Source of the DNA: Deltaproteobacteria bacterium
Lineage (GTDB): Bacteria; Desulfobacterota; Syntrophorhabdia; Syntrophorhabdales; Syntrophorhabdaceae
Assembly: GCA_022711595.1 (NCBI GenBank)
Contig: JAKLET010000002.1
Span: 62,001 to 126,000 of the forward strand
Direction of reading: 5' to 3'
Length of the DNA: 64,000 nt
Notes under the pieces: model-generated
What the model was told of the DNA's origin: nothing
Databases searched by the model: none
The model's input: only the letters and a program-made list of their open reading frames with translations
Made by a program: the position numbers and the translations under genes
Shown here: positions 32,688 through 41,140 of the stretch, piece by piece
How positions within the stretch are numbered: position 1 is the stretch's first letter
How the letters are laid out: the number at the start of each line of letters is the position of its first letter

Positions 32688-32727
32688 TTTCCGGCTATCC
32701 CGATGGATCCGTCACACCGCAGGTTTT

Positions 32728-33861
32728 TCATCTTCTTTTACCCTTGTGCAGAAGGGAATCGTAGAATTTTATCATCGCCTTTGCCTGCGAACGGTAGCTC
32801 CATTCGTCGACGGCCCGCTGTTTTGCATTCTCGCCGAATGTACGCCTGGCTCCGGCGTTATTGACGAGAAGCTCCATCTTTCCCGCGAGGGCATCGGCGT
32901 CCCAGGCAGTGACATATCCTGTTGCACCGTCCTCTACAAGATCGGGCAGCATGCCCCTGTCGGATACGATCGCCGGCACCCCCATGCCCAGGACCTCTCT
33001 GAGCGCCCTTGCCGTGCCATCGCTGCCGGCGCGCATCATGACGAAGAGATCGAAGGTGGATATAACGGAAAAGTAATCCTCAAAACGGTAACCGGCAAGG
33101 ACGACATCCTTTTCGATGCCAAGTTCCCTGAGGGGCTTCATGATGCTTGTTTCGATCTGGGAGCTCCTGCCGACGATGACGAGCCTGACCCGGTCCGTGT
33201 GGGCCCGCAGCATACTGAAGGCCTTCAGGACCACGTCGTAGCCGCGGTCGGGCTTGAGCCTTCCGATGACGCCGATGACCTGGTCATCGTCCGCGATCCC
33301 GAGCTCTGAACGCATATCCTTCACCGGGCCATCGTAGGGTTTGATCCCCGGGGGAATGACGCACAGGCGCTCTTCGGGCAGCCCGAAATGTTCCCTGTCG
33401 AGTTCTCCGATCTTTTTGCTGTAGGTGACAAGACCGTCCGTCCTCGACATGGCCCAGGACATAAACAGGTTCGTGGGCAGCCCGTCGCGCTTGTGGTCGC
33501 TCCTGATGATGTAAGGGCGCGTTTTGAAGAACGAAAGGGCCGTGATGGCGGTGAAATAGTCGTGGGAAAGATGGGTATGGACGATGTCGAAACCTTCTGA
33601 GTCAACATAGGGGCTAAGCGACATGAGATCGTAAGACCAGTCGATAACGGAAAAGTACCTGTTGAGCCTCAACCCCTCATAACAGCGGATACCCCTTTTG
33701 CCCGCCTCTTTCCCGACGGTCCTCTCGGGAAAATCGATAGGTGTCTTGCGGTAGGCAAGGGTGACCCCGATACCCTCGTTGCCGAGGTGTTCGCACAGGG
33801 ACAGCACCGGTTCTGCCGGCCCGGTCCACTTCCAGTCGCTGAAAAGATGTAGTATTTTCAT
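32728..33861 (-). CDS. Glycosyltransferase (GT4)
   Basis: A 377-aa GT-B transferase. N-terminal MKILHLFSDWKWTGPAEPVLSLCEHL; C-terminal GVIGRLKPDRGYDVVLKAF, VLAGYRFEDYFSVISTFDLFVMMRAGSDGTARALREVLGMGVPAIVSDRGMLPDLVEDG, the usual ALREVLGMG donor site. It overlaps the aminotransferase gene by ATGA, which implies coupled translation and a common pathway. Sugar and acceptor cannot be read from sequence. Confidence 0.87.
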   Translation of the reverse strand: MKILHLFSDWKWTGPAEPVLSLCEHLGNEGIGVTLAYRKTPIDFPERTVGKEAGKRGIRCYEGLRLNRYFSVIDWSYDLMSLSPYVDSEGFDIVHTHLSHDYFTAITALSFFKTRPYIIRSDHKRDGLPTNLFMSWAMSRTDGLVTYSKKIGELDREHFGLPEERLCVIPPGIKPYDGPVKDMRSELGIADDDQVIGVIGRLKPDRGYDVVLKAFSMLRAHTDRVRLVIVGRSSQIETSIMKPLRELGIEKDVVLAGYRFEDYFSVISTFDLFVMMRAGSDGTARALREVLGMGVPAIVSDRGMLPDLVEDGATGYVTAWDADALAGKMELLVNNAGARRTFGENAKQRAVDEWSYRSQAKAMIKFYDSLLHKGKRR

Positions 33862-34967
33862 TTTTTAAAGAACTCGCCGATGGTCCGACATACGAAGGAT
33901 ATCTCGTCTTCCCTGAGCGATGGGTAAAGGGGCAGGGAGATGATCCGTCTCGAGGCCTCTTCGGCCCGCGGGAAGGAACCTTCGCTGTAGCCGAGGTACC
34001 CATAGACCTTCTGGAGGTGGATTGGCGTGGGGTAATGAACGAGGTTCACGATGCCATGTTCACCCAGGAACTGTCTCAGTTCGTCGCGCCTGTCAGCCTC
34101 TATGACGTACAGGTGATACACATGGTGCGCGAAGGCCGCCGCGACGGGTCTTTTTACCGGAAGGCCCTCAAGGCCTTTGTCGTACAGTGAAGCGTTATGC
34201 CGCCGCCTGCCGTTCCAATCGTCAAGGTGCGGAAGTTTGACTCGAAGCAGGGCGGCCTGCATCTCGTCGAGGCGCGAGACGAAACCGTGGATATCGTGGA
34301 CGTGCCTGTCGGATTGGCCGTGATTGCGGAGCATGAGCATCTTTTTAAAGACCCCTTCATCGTCGGTGACCATCATCCCGCCGTCTCCATAGCAGCCGAG
34401 GTTCTTTGTGGGGTAGAAGCTGAAGGCGGCCGCGTCGCCCAGTGTCCCGGCGCTTTTCCCGTTGCAGCGCGAACCGTGTGCCTGGCAGGCGTCCTCCAGG
34501 ATCTTCACGCCGTAGCGGCCGCAGACCTGCCTGATCTCGTCGAACCTGCAGGTCTGGCCGTAAAGGTGCACCGGCACGCAAAGCCTTATGTCGCTTTCTT
34601 TCTTGAGAAGGCCTTCGAGCGCCGCCGGGTCCATGTTGTACGTGTCCGCCTCGATATCGCAAAAGCGGGGGATGAGCCCGTGTTCCGACAGGGCCATGGC
34701 GGTGGCGATGTATGTGTTGGGAGTTGTCACGAACTTGTCGCCCGCATTGAGTCCCAGGGCAAGGCCGCCTATCTTGATGGCGTCTGTGCCGCTTGCCACA
34801 CCGACGGCGTGGCGCGTACCTACGTATGCAGCGAATTCTTCCTCCAGGGCCTTCACTTCACCCGAGAGGATATACTCCCCTTTTGACAGGACCTTTTCGA
34901 AGGCGGCGATGAGATCGGTCTTTATGTCCGCGTGGTCCCTTTCGATGTCGAAGATCTTGATATTCAT
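33858..34967 (-). CDS. DegT/DnrJ/EryC1 sugar aminotransferase
   Basis: A 369-aa PLP enzyme. The PLP Lys is in FSFYPTKNLGCYGDGG (near residue 190), with the pocket VASGTDAIKIGGLALGL, ILEDACQAHGS and LRNHGQSDRHVHDIHGFVSRLDEMQAALL. The family transaminates nucleotide-linked ketosugars to amino sugars. With the epimerase/dehydratase-like gene upstream it would make an aminodeoxy sugar for the LPS or O-antigen; which sugar is unknown. Length is normal. Confidence 0.92.
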   Translation of the reverse strand: MNIKIFDIERDHADIKTDLIAAFEKVLSKGEYILSGEVKALEEEFAAYVGTRHAVGVASGTDAIKIGGLALGLNAGDKFVTTPNTYIATAMALSEHGLIPRFCDIEADTYNMDPAALEGLLKKESDIRLCVPVHLYGQTCRFDEIRQVCGRYGVKILEDACQAHGSRCNGKSAGTLGDAAAFSFYPTKNLGCYGDGGMMVTDDEGVFKKMLMLRNHGQSDRHVHDIHGFVSRLDEMQAALLRVKLPHLDDWNGRRRHNASLYDKGLEGLPVKRPVAAAFAHHVYHLYVIEADRRDELRQFLGEHGIVNLVHYPTPIHLQKVYGYLGYSEGSFPRAEEASRRIISLPLYPSLREDEISFVCRTIGEFFKK

Positions 34968-34998
34968 TAAGACTGTACCTTCCTTATGTATCTTTATG

Positions 34999-36009
34999 CT
35001 ATGAGGCCTTGCCCCGCTGCCAGTACTCCCTGCCGTGTTCGCGGTAGTAGTCTATGGTCCTGGCAATGCCCTCTTCAAGGGATGTTTTCGGCTGCCAGCC
35101 GGTGATCTTCTTTATGCGGGTGATGTCCGCGTAGTAATCGCCGGGTTCCACCTCTTTCCTCTCCTGCGTGAACTCGGTGAATTTTGTCCTGCCCGAGCCG
35201 GCAATGGCAACGATCTTTTCCGCCAGCTCAAAGAAGCTCACCGGGATGCCGGTGCCCACGTTGAACACGGTGCCGTACGCGCCGTCGGTGGCGGCCACGC
35301 TGAGCATGCAGTCCACGAGGTCTTGCACGTAGAGGAAGTCCCTCAGGATCCTTCCGTCCCCGAAGACCGGTATCTCTTCATCGTCAAGCGCCTTGCGTAT
35401 GAACCAGTTGAAGACCCCGTATTCATCGTGGGCCATCTGGTGGCGGGGCCCGTAGGTATTGGTTATCCTGAGGCAGCTCCCCTTTATCCTGTAGATATCG
35501 TCATAAACAAGGACCATTTTCTCCGCCGTCAGGTTCGTCACGGCATAGATACCCTTGGGGTTCGTCGGGTGGTCTTCGTCGACGGGCAGCTTCACGCTGG
35601 AGCCGTATTCCCCCCTGGTACCGGCGAAAACGATCTTCGAGTCCCTGTTGTGACGGCGAAGGGCCTCAAGGAGGACCATGGTGCCCAGGCAGTTGATCTC
35701 CAGGTCCTGGATGGGGTTTTTCATGCTGTCCACGTGGTTCACCTGCCCGGCCAGGTGGAATATGTAGTCCTTTCCCTTGACGAGATGGTCCATGGAAAGC
35801 TGGTTCCGTACATCGGAGACGTTGACCGTTACCTCGCCGGCAATATCCTTGATATTGAAAAGATTGCCGCCCTGGCGCGGGAGCATGTTGTCGACGATGG
35901 TGACCCGGGCGCCGAGCCTGACAAGCTCGATACATAGATTGCTCCCTATGAACCCCAGTCCCCCGGTGACGAGGACCTCTTTATTTTTGAACACCGTTCT
36001 TTCCTCCAT
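34999..36009 (-). CDS. NAD-dependent sugar epimerase/dehydratase with altered active site
   Basis: A 336-aa extended SDR. The dinucleotide motif VTGGLGFIGSN is at residues about 14-24 and TNTYGPRHQMAHDEYGVFNWFIRKAL, GDGRILRDFLYVQDLVD are conserved substrate-side motifs of nucleotide-sugar epimerases. The usual YxxxK is YAVTN: the Tyr is present but the catalytic Lys is Asn (codon AAC), and the expected Ser/Thr site reads FAGTRGEYG. Either a neighbouring Lys substitutes or activity is changed. The start is supported by GGAG; GTG at 35994 with GGAGG is an alternative. It overlaps the GT2 gene and precedes the aminotransferase. Confidence 0.85.
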   Translation of the reverse strand: MEERTVFKNKEVLVTGGLGFIGSNLCIELVRLGARVTIVDNMLPRQGGNLFNIKDIAGEVTVNVSDVRNQLSMDHLVKGKDYIFHLAGQVNHVDSMKNPIQDLEINCLGTMVLLEALRRHNRDSKIVFAGTRGEYGSSVKLPVDEDHPTNPKGIYAVTNLTAEKMVLVYDDIYRIKGSCLRITNTYGPRHQMAHDEYGVFNWFIRKALDDEEIPVFGDGRILRDFLYVQDLVDCMLSVAATDGAYGTVFNVGTGIPVSFFELAEKIVAIAGSGRTKFTEFTQERKEVEPGDYYADITRIKKITGWQPKTSLEEGIARTIDYYREHGREYWQRGKAS

Positions 36010-36775
36010 GTTCTTTCTCCAGTTCCCAGAGCCTGGCGTGTTTCATGAAAACGTAGTACATCGTCGAGGCCATGATGATGATGCCCGGTATGCCGTCAAG
36101 GAAGCCCATCTTGAAGATGTAGTCCCGAAAGAAGCGGAATACGGGACGAAGGATCATGTTTGCAAGGTGGAAACGGCGGCCCGCGGAAAAAAGATCCCTG
36201 GCGTAATTTTCGGAGTAGCGGTCCACGGTCCTGATCTGGTGGGCGGTATCGGCGTAGGGGGCATGGAGGTAATGGCCTTTCATGTGCCCCACCTGTCCGT
36301 CGACATGCACCTTCGCGTGTATGCCGCCGCGCCAGCCGCCCTTATCTTTCCTGTAAAGGCGGATCTCCCTGTCGGGGTACCAGCCCCCGTGCCTGATCTC
36401 CCTTCCGAGGTAGATATTGCGCCGGTCGGCGATGTACCCGTCTCTGGCCGAACCGGAACCGATGAGTGCCTCCACCTCTTTCCTGAACGCGTCGGTGAGC
36501 CATTCATCGGCATCGATGAAAAGGACCCAGCGGTTCAGGCAGTGGTCCTGAGCGAACTGGTATTTTTCCCTGAGGTCGGTAGTGTCGTAATGCAGTACCC
36601 GGTCGGTGTAGCGCGCGGCTATGTCAGCCGTGCCGTCGGGGCTATGGGAATCGACGACTATGATCTCGTCCGCCCACCCGGCTACGCTCGCGAGCGCCTT
36701 TTCAATGGTGGCGCTGTTGTTGAAAGTGATCATATACACAGACAGGGGTAATCTTTTATCCTGTTCATTGTCCAT
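35981..36775 (-). CDS. Glycosyltransferase family 2 (WaaE/KdtX-like)
   Basis: A 264-aa GT-A transferase: LSVYMITFNNSATIEKALASV, IIVVDSHSPDGTADIA and FIDADEWLTDAF (DxD) place it with LPS core beta-1,4-glucosyltransferases of the WaaE/LgtF type; RRNIYLGREIRHGGWYPDREIRLYRK is the matching acceptor region. A C-terminal segment of about 40 residues is hydrophobic. ATG at 36775 is chosen although no clear ribosome site is seen; an ATG at 36826 would add 17 residues and overlap the -35 region. It follows hldC in the same orientation. Confidence 0.84.
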   Translation of the reverse strand: MDNEQDKRLPLSVYMITFNNSATIEKALASVAGWADEIIVVDSHSPDGTADIAARYTDRVLHYDTTDLREKYQFAQDHCLNRWVLFIDADEWLTDAFRKEVEALIGSGSARDGYIADRRNIYLGREIRHGGWYPDREIRLYRKDKGGWRGGIHAKVHVDGQVGHMKGHYLHAPYADTAHQIRTVDRYSENYARDLFSAGRRFHLANMILRPVFRFFRDYIFKMGFLDGIPGIIIMASTMYYVFMKHARLWELEKEHGGKNGVQK

Positions 36776-36797
36776 ATTCGAAAGGCCCGATTGTGTT

Positions 36798-36826
36798 ACA
36801 TTACAATAAAAAGTGCTTGAAATCAA
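36798..36826 (-). promoter_or_regulatory. Possible promoter of the GT2/epimerase/aminotransferase operon
   Basis: On the minus strand TTGATT (36821-36826), 17 bp, TAATGT (36798-36803). The fit to consensus is moderate. Confidence 0.3.
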
Positions 36827-36837
36827 ATCAGAAAATC

Positions 36838-36933
36838 GGTTTATCCAGTTTCTCCGGTTTGTTCAGTTTATCTGGTTGGTTAAAAGACCAGAGAAACTGT
36901 AGAGACCATATAAACCGGATTGGCCTTATAAAC
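36838..36933. repeat. Inverted AACCAGATAAAC-type repeat
   Basis: GTTTATCTGGTT (36867-36878) is the reverse complement of the 12-base core AACCAGATAAAC; flanking variants GTTTATCCAG, CCGGTTTG, GACCAGAGAAAC and ATATAAACCGG form loose inverted arms around a central AAAA. It lies between hldC and the GT2 gene. Confidence 0.6.
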
Positions 36934-36934
36934 T

Positions 36935-37417
36935 CTATTTTTCTTTCAGGTTCTTGATGGTCTTGATGATGTCGCGGGTGGAGTGGTCCTTGGGGTCGCC
37001 GACGATGGCCACTTTTCCCCCGTATGAAAGGACCATGTCCCTCTCCGGTACGCTGTCTTCCGTGTAGTCCGTGCCCTTCGCGTGGATGTCGGGTTTCAGG
37101 GCTGAGAGGAGGCCCTCCACGGTGGGGTCGCTGAAGATGACCACGTAGTCGACGCAATCGATGGCGGAAACGATCTCGGCCCTCTCGGCGGCGGGAGTGA
37201 CGACCTCTTTGCGCTTGCCCAGACCCGTCACGGACGAATCGTCGTTGACGGCGACGATGAGGATATCGCCGAGTTCCCCGGCCCCCCTGAGATATCGCAC
37301 ATGCCCCACGTGGAGGATGTCGAAACAGCCGTTCCCGAAGACGATCTTCCTGCCCGCTTTTTTTTCTTTTTCGATGATGTTCTTTAATTCGTCAATATCC
37401 CTGAAAATCTTTCCCAT
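36935..37417 (-). CDS. hldC: D-glycero-beta-D-manno-heptose 1-phosphate adenylyltransferase
   Basis: A 160-aa nucleotidyltransferase equal to domain II of RfaE/HldE. The HxGH motif is in FGNGCFDILHVGHVRYLRGA (near residue 35), and the rest keeps the family order AVNDDSSVTGLGKRKEVVTPAAERAEI and KPDIHAKGTDYTEDSVPERDMV. It activates heptose 1-phosphate to the ADP-heptose precursor that, after epimerisation, feeds heptosyltransferases. The kinase half of HldE is a separate gene (37638-38690). GGAG precedes the ATG. No hldD, gmhA or gmhB lie in the window. Confidence 0.94.
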   Translation of the reverse strand: MGKIFRDIDELKNIIEKEKKAGRKIVFGNGCFDILHVGHVRYLRGAGELGDILIVAVNDDSSVTGLGKRKEVVTPAAERAEIVSAIDCVDYVVIFSDPTVEGLLSALKPDIHAKGTDYTEDSVPERDMVLSYGGKVAIVGDPKDHSTRDIIKTIKNLKEK

Positions 37418-37440
37418 GATAAATGTGCTCCTTTAGTGCG

Positions 37441-37635
37441 TATGGGGTAATAGGTTATGGGTTATAGGTTTTATGAAAAACAAAATCCTTAATCTGTGAA
37501 AAAAAGATCCTGTTCGTCACCCTGGATGGGACCAAGGATCCAAAACGGCTCCAACCTGAAAAATATCCTGGGTTCCGGCCTTCGCCGGAATGACAGATTG
37601 CTTGTCTCTTATCACCCATCACCCATCACCAGGGG
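37441..37635. repeat. Short tandem and palindromic repeats between hldA and hldC
   Basis: The gap carries a degenerate GGGTTATA-type tandem (37441-37470), a hairpin TTCCGGC-CTTC-GCCGGAA (37573-37590) with the GGAATGAC tail often seen in dispersed proteobacterial palindromes, and ATCACCC repeated in tandem (37611-37630). No gene is visible. The hairpin lies downstream of hldA and may end its transcript. Confidence 0.5.
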
Positions 37636-37637
37636 TG

Positions 37638-38690
37638 CTAAAGCACTCCACCATTTTCTATCGACCGTTTCAGTTCGTCGACGGTCACCGTTGCCGTTCC
37701 CCGCTTCATGACAACAATGCCGGCGGCGTAGTTCGCTATCCTCGACGCGTCGAGGAAGTCCGCGCCGCTTGCGAGGGAGAGGGCGACGGCAGCGCATACC
37801 GTGTCGCCGGCCCCGGTCACATCCGTCACATCATCCTTGCCCGATATGGGTATGTTATATGCCATGCCGTCCTTGAGAAAAAGGGTCATACCCCTGTTCC
37901 CGCGGGTGACAAGCAGTGATGCAAGGCGCATCGTCTCCATGATCCTTTCCCCCACTTCCTCGATGGGCCTGTCTTCGGCGATACCGGATAAGGCGTATGC
38001 TTCCGATTCATTGGGCGTGATGATGGTGAATCCCGCGAACCTCTTCAGATTATACCGGGAATCACCGACAACGATCTTGTCGTTGGCAAGTATTTTCATG
38101 TATTCGATCACTTTGGATCCGACGGCACCGTGGCCGTAATCGGAGACGACAACGGCGTCCATGTGGGGACAGATGGCCGCCAGTTTTTCCATGAAGAGGC
38201 CCTTTTCTTTCGCTGAGCGCCTGCCGGCCTCATCCCTGTCGATGCGGATGACCTGCTGTTTTGACACGTGGGTGTCGCCGGCGAGTATCCTTGTCTTTGT
38301 TATGGTTCCGCCGCTGTGACGTATAATGCCGCCGGTGTCGATGCCCTTTTCCCCGGAAAAGAAGTCCATGAGCTTGTTGCCGATGGAGTCGCCGCCGACG
38401 AAGCCGATGGGATAGACCCTGGCCCCGAGGGCGGCAAGATTGTTTATGGTGTTGCCGGCGCTGCCGGGGTAGACCTTTGATCCTTCGTATTTAACGACGA
38501 CGACCGGGGCTTCCCTTGACAGGCGGTAAGGTTTGCCGAGGATGAACACGTCGGCAATGATATCACCGACGACACAGATCTTTTTTCCTGCGAAGCGTTC
38601 GATGAAGCGCGGCAGGCCTTTCGTGCCGCTGACCTTTCCCGTCTTTTCCCCGGATCTTTTTCCCGTCACTTTCTTAATTGTTCTTTTCAA
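37638..38690 (-). CDS. hldA: D-glycero-beta-D-manno-heptose-7-phosphate kinase
   Basis: A 350-aa PfkB-type kinase equal to domain I of RfaE/HldE. After a basic N-terminal tail, GKKICVVGDIIADVFILGKPYRLSREAPV matches heptose kinases, and VTDVTGAGDTVCAA is the PfkB signature with the catalytic Asp. It forms heptose 1,7-bisphosphate for ADP-heptose synthesis. The start is a TTG at 38690 after GGGGG, overlapping waaF; a GTG at 38669 is possible and would remove seven residues. It ends the operon that begins near 43.8 kb. Confidence 0.93.
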   Translation of the reverse strand: MKRTIKKVTGKRSGEKTGKVSGTKGLPRFIERFAGKKICVVGDIIADVFILGKPYRLSREAPVVVVKYEGSKVYPGSAGNTINNLAALGARVYPIGFVGGDSIGNKLMDFFSGEKGIDTGGIIRHSGGTITKTRILAGDTHVSKQQVIRIDRDEAGRRSAKEKGLFMEKLAAICPHMDAVVVSDYGHGAVGSKVIEYMKILANDKIVVGDSRYNLKRFAGFTIITPNESEAYALSGIAEDRPIEEVGERIMETMRLASLLVTRGNRGMTLFLKDGMAYNIPISGKDDVTDVTGAGDTVCAAVALSLASGADFLDASRIANYAAGIVVMKRGTATVTVDELKRSIENGGVL

Positions 38691-39669
38691 GGATATCCCC
38701 CAGTGTCCGGGCGACCTCTTGAGGTGTGATCGCCCTCATGCATTCATGACCGCTGTCGCAACGTTTTTTATTGCAAGGCCGGCAGGCCATGGTCTTTGAC
38801 AGAACGCGGGTGCTTTTGTTCGGATAATCGGTATAACGTTCGTCCATGGGCCCGGCGAGGACGATGGTTGGAACGGAAAGCGCCGCGGAAATGTGCCGGG
38901 GCCCCGTGTCGTTGCTGACCACGAAAGCGGACCGGGAAAGACAGACCTTCATGTCCCGTATGTTCATCGACATCACGCCCGCGTGGTCCCTGAAGGTGAT
39001 CCCTTCATAGATCCTTTGTGCCAGATCATCCTCGTTCCTGCCGGGGAGCATATATACGTTCATGCGGTATTTGTCGATGATCATGTCCGCCAGTTCGGAA
39101 AAATACTCCGCCGGCCAGCACTTCGACGGGCCGTACTGGGCGCCGACGACCATGATACCGTAAGGCCGGGCAATACCGTCGAACTTTTCGTCGAACTTTT
39201 CCTCCTCGTCCTGGGTGACGGCAAGTGCCGGTGCCTCGATTGAGCGCGTTGCGCCAATGAAATCAATAATTTTCAGGTAATGTTCCACGGTGGATTCGAT
39301 CCCGCCGTGCTCCTCGACCTTCAGGTTGATCATGAAGCCCCTCTTGTTGCGGGGGTAGCCGATGATCTCCCTGACCCTCAGGTTGTAAAAGAAGAGGGCC
39401 GATCTGAAAGAATGGGGCAGGGCGATGGCCCTGGTGAAACCGACTTTTTTGAGCTTGTTCGTGGTATCGAAAAAGAGAGAAAGACCCGTGTTGTCTATGG
39501 GGACAAAACGGTCGAAAAGGTCGAGCCCGTTATAGAGGTGTATGGCGCTTCCTTTCCCGATTGCCCATATCTCGTCGCAGGAGTGCTTTCTGAGGGCATG
39601 GAGGAAGGGAATGGCCATCACCATGTCCCCCAGCCAGTTAGGCAGATATACTATCGTCTTCCCAGTCAC
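38674..39669 (-). CDS. waaF: LPS heptosyltransferase (GT9, WaaF-like)
   Basis: A 331-aa GT9 enzyme. MTGKTIVYLPNWLGDMVMAIPFLHAL is the WaaF start, with ALPHSFRSALFFYNLRV, VVGAQYGPSKCWPAEYFSELA (donor site) and VVSNDTGPRHISAAL. A Cys-rich C-terminal end (MACRPCNKKRCDSGHECM) matches many deltaproteobacterial GT9 proteins. It should add the second heptose to the LPS inner core on the cytoplasmic side. The start is GTG, overlapping the end of the upstream radical-SAM gene by 32 bp. Confidence 0.9.
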   Translation of the reverse strand: MTGKTIVYLPNWLGDMVMAIPFLHALRKHSCDEIWAIGKGSAIHLYNGLDLFDRFVPIDNTGLSLFFDTTNKLKKVGFTRAIALPHSFRSALFFYNLRVREIIGYPRNKRGFMINLKVEEHGGIESTVEHYLKIIDFIGATRSIEAPALAVTQDEEEKFDEKFDGIARPYGIMVVGAQYGPSKCWPAEYFSELADMIIDKYRMNVYMLPGRNEDDLAQRIYEGITFRDHAGVMSMNIRDMKVCLSRSAFVVSNDTGPRHISAALSVPTIVLAGPMDERYTDYPNKSTRVLSKTMACRPCNKKRCDSGHECMRAITPQEVARTLGDILEKNN

Positions 39670-41140
39670 TTCTCACGCCCATGAAAGGATTGTACCTAAC
39701 AGTATAGTGGAGTCCGCCCGTTTTTTCCATTTCTTCGTTGAGCTTCTCCACCTTGCCCGCGATGCTTTCCTTTTTTTCGTGCCAGGTTTTGTCGTCCATG
39801 GCCTCGATGGCGTCGACAAGGCGCCTGAAACCTTCGGTGTGTTCAAGACCGGAATTGGCATTGACGAAGGCGCACAGGAGGGTTTTGACCTTGTCGCAAT
39901 AAAGATCTGTCTCGGGCCCGAGCTTCATGCAGGTCTCATCGGTAAAGTTGTCGAGGTCTTTCATGCGGTCGAGGTCGATCTGTCCCGATGACTGGGCGAT
40001 ACTGTAGGCCTTTGTCCCGATGAAGGGGAAAAAAAGGGACCAGCGGAACCTGCCGGGTTTAATCGCGGCAAGAAGGTCCACCGTTTCGCGGATGTCCCCG
40101 ATGGTTTCATAGGGAAGACCGAGCATGACGAATGCCGAGGTATGGAGCCCGAACCTGTGTGCGGTGGAGAAGGCCTCCTCGATGTGCCTGTTGGTCATGT
40201 ACCGGCTGAGCACGCTGCGGCGTATCCTGTCGCTGCCGCTTTCAAGGCCGAACTTGACGATACGGCAGCCGGCACTTTTAAGAAGATGCGCAGTTTCCCC
40301 GTCGAAGATGCGGGCGTGGGCATTGCAGACGAAGCTGATGTCCGTCATACTTTTATACCGGTCGGTGAATTCCTTGAGCCATACCTTGTCGAAGGTGAAG
40401 ATGTCGTCGTCGAAGATGAACATCTTGATCCCGTTGTAGCGGCCAAGGAGATATTCGATCTCACCGATCATCTGGTCCACGGTATGTCTTCTGATATAGT
40501 GTTTCGGCATGTGGCCATGTTCCTTGTAGAGCCCTATGATCTTGTGATTGAGACAGTAGGTGCATCTGAAGGGGCATCCCCGCGAGGCCGTGAGTCCCAC
40601 CCAGCCGTCCTTGGCGTCGATCATCCGCTGGAAGTCGAAGATCTCATAATCCTTGAAGGGAAGAGAGGTGATGTCCGTGTAAGGGCGCAGGGGTTCGATG
40701 ACCGGAGCCCCATGGTCTTTGCGGCCTATGTTCATAACCCCCTTCGGATCGCCGGTTTCTGTAAGCTCGGCCAGCGCCAGTTCTCCCTCGCCGACGCATA
40801 TGAGATCGACCTCTTTCTGCGACAGTGTCTCAACAGGGTCCATTGTCACGTGGATGCCGCCGAAGAGTATGGGAACATCGATGTAACCCCTGATGTCCCG
40901 GGCGATATCGAGTGCGTATTTATACTGGTTGGTCAGGACCGAAAACCCGATCATATCCGGTTTGAAAGCGAGGACATCCTTTTTTATTCTGGCAAGGTCC
41001 ATCGGGTAGCCGAGCTTTTCGTTTATGTTGAGAAGCCCCGTTTCAATCCCTTTTTCTTTCAGGAGGCCCGATATGTAAGAGATGCCGTAGTTGAACCCCA
41101 CCTGTGTATTGATGTTGGGATATATGAAGAGGATGCGCAT
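39638..41140 (-). CDS. B12-binding-domain radical SAM protein
   Basis: A 500-aa class B-type radical-SAM protein: N-terminal cobalamin-binding-like Rossmann domain (MRILFIYPNINTQVGFNYGISYISGLLKEKG, MIGFSVLTNQYKYALDIA, FGGIHVTMDPVE) followed by the radical-SAM core with GLTASRGCPFRCTYCLNH (CxxxCxxC, about residue 190) and FGLESGSDRIRRSVLSRYM. Such proteins usually methylate unreactive carbon or phosphorus centres, but reactions vary widely. It is embedded between two heptosyltransferase genes (overlap with waaF, one-base contact with the other), so an LPS or lipid substrate is plausible. Confidence 0.86.
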   Translation of the reverse strand: MRILFIYPNINTQVGFNYGISYISGLLKEKGIETGLLNINEKLGYPMDLARIKKDVLAFKPDMIGFSVLTNQYKYALDIARDIRGYIDVPILFGGIHVTMDPVETLSQKEVDLICVGEGELALAELTETGDPKGVMNIGRKDHGAPVIEPLRPYTDITSLPFKDYEIFDFQRMIDAKDGWVGLTASRGCPFRCTYCLNHKIIGLYKEHGHMPKHYIRRHTVDQMIGEIEYLLGRYNGIKMFIFDDDIFTFDKVWLKEFTDRYKSMTDISFVCNAHARIFDGETAHLLKSAGCRIVKFGLESGSDRIRRSVLSRYMTNRHIEEAFSTAHRFGLHTSAFVMLGLPYETIGDIRETVDLLAAIKPGRFRWSLFFPFIGTKAYSIAQSSGQIDLDRMKDLDNFTDETCMKLGPETDLYCDKVKTLLCAFVNANSGLEHTEGFRRLVDAIEAMDDKTWHEKKESIAGKVEKLNEEMEKTGGLHYTVRYNPFMGVRSDWEDDSISA

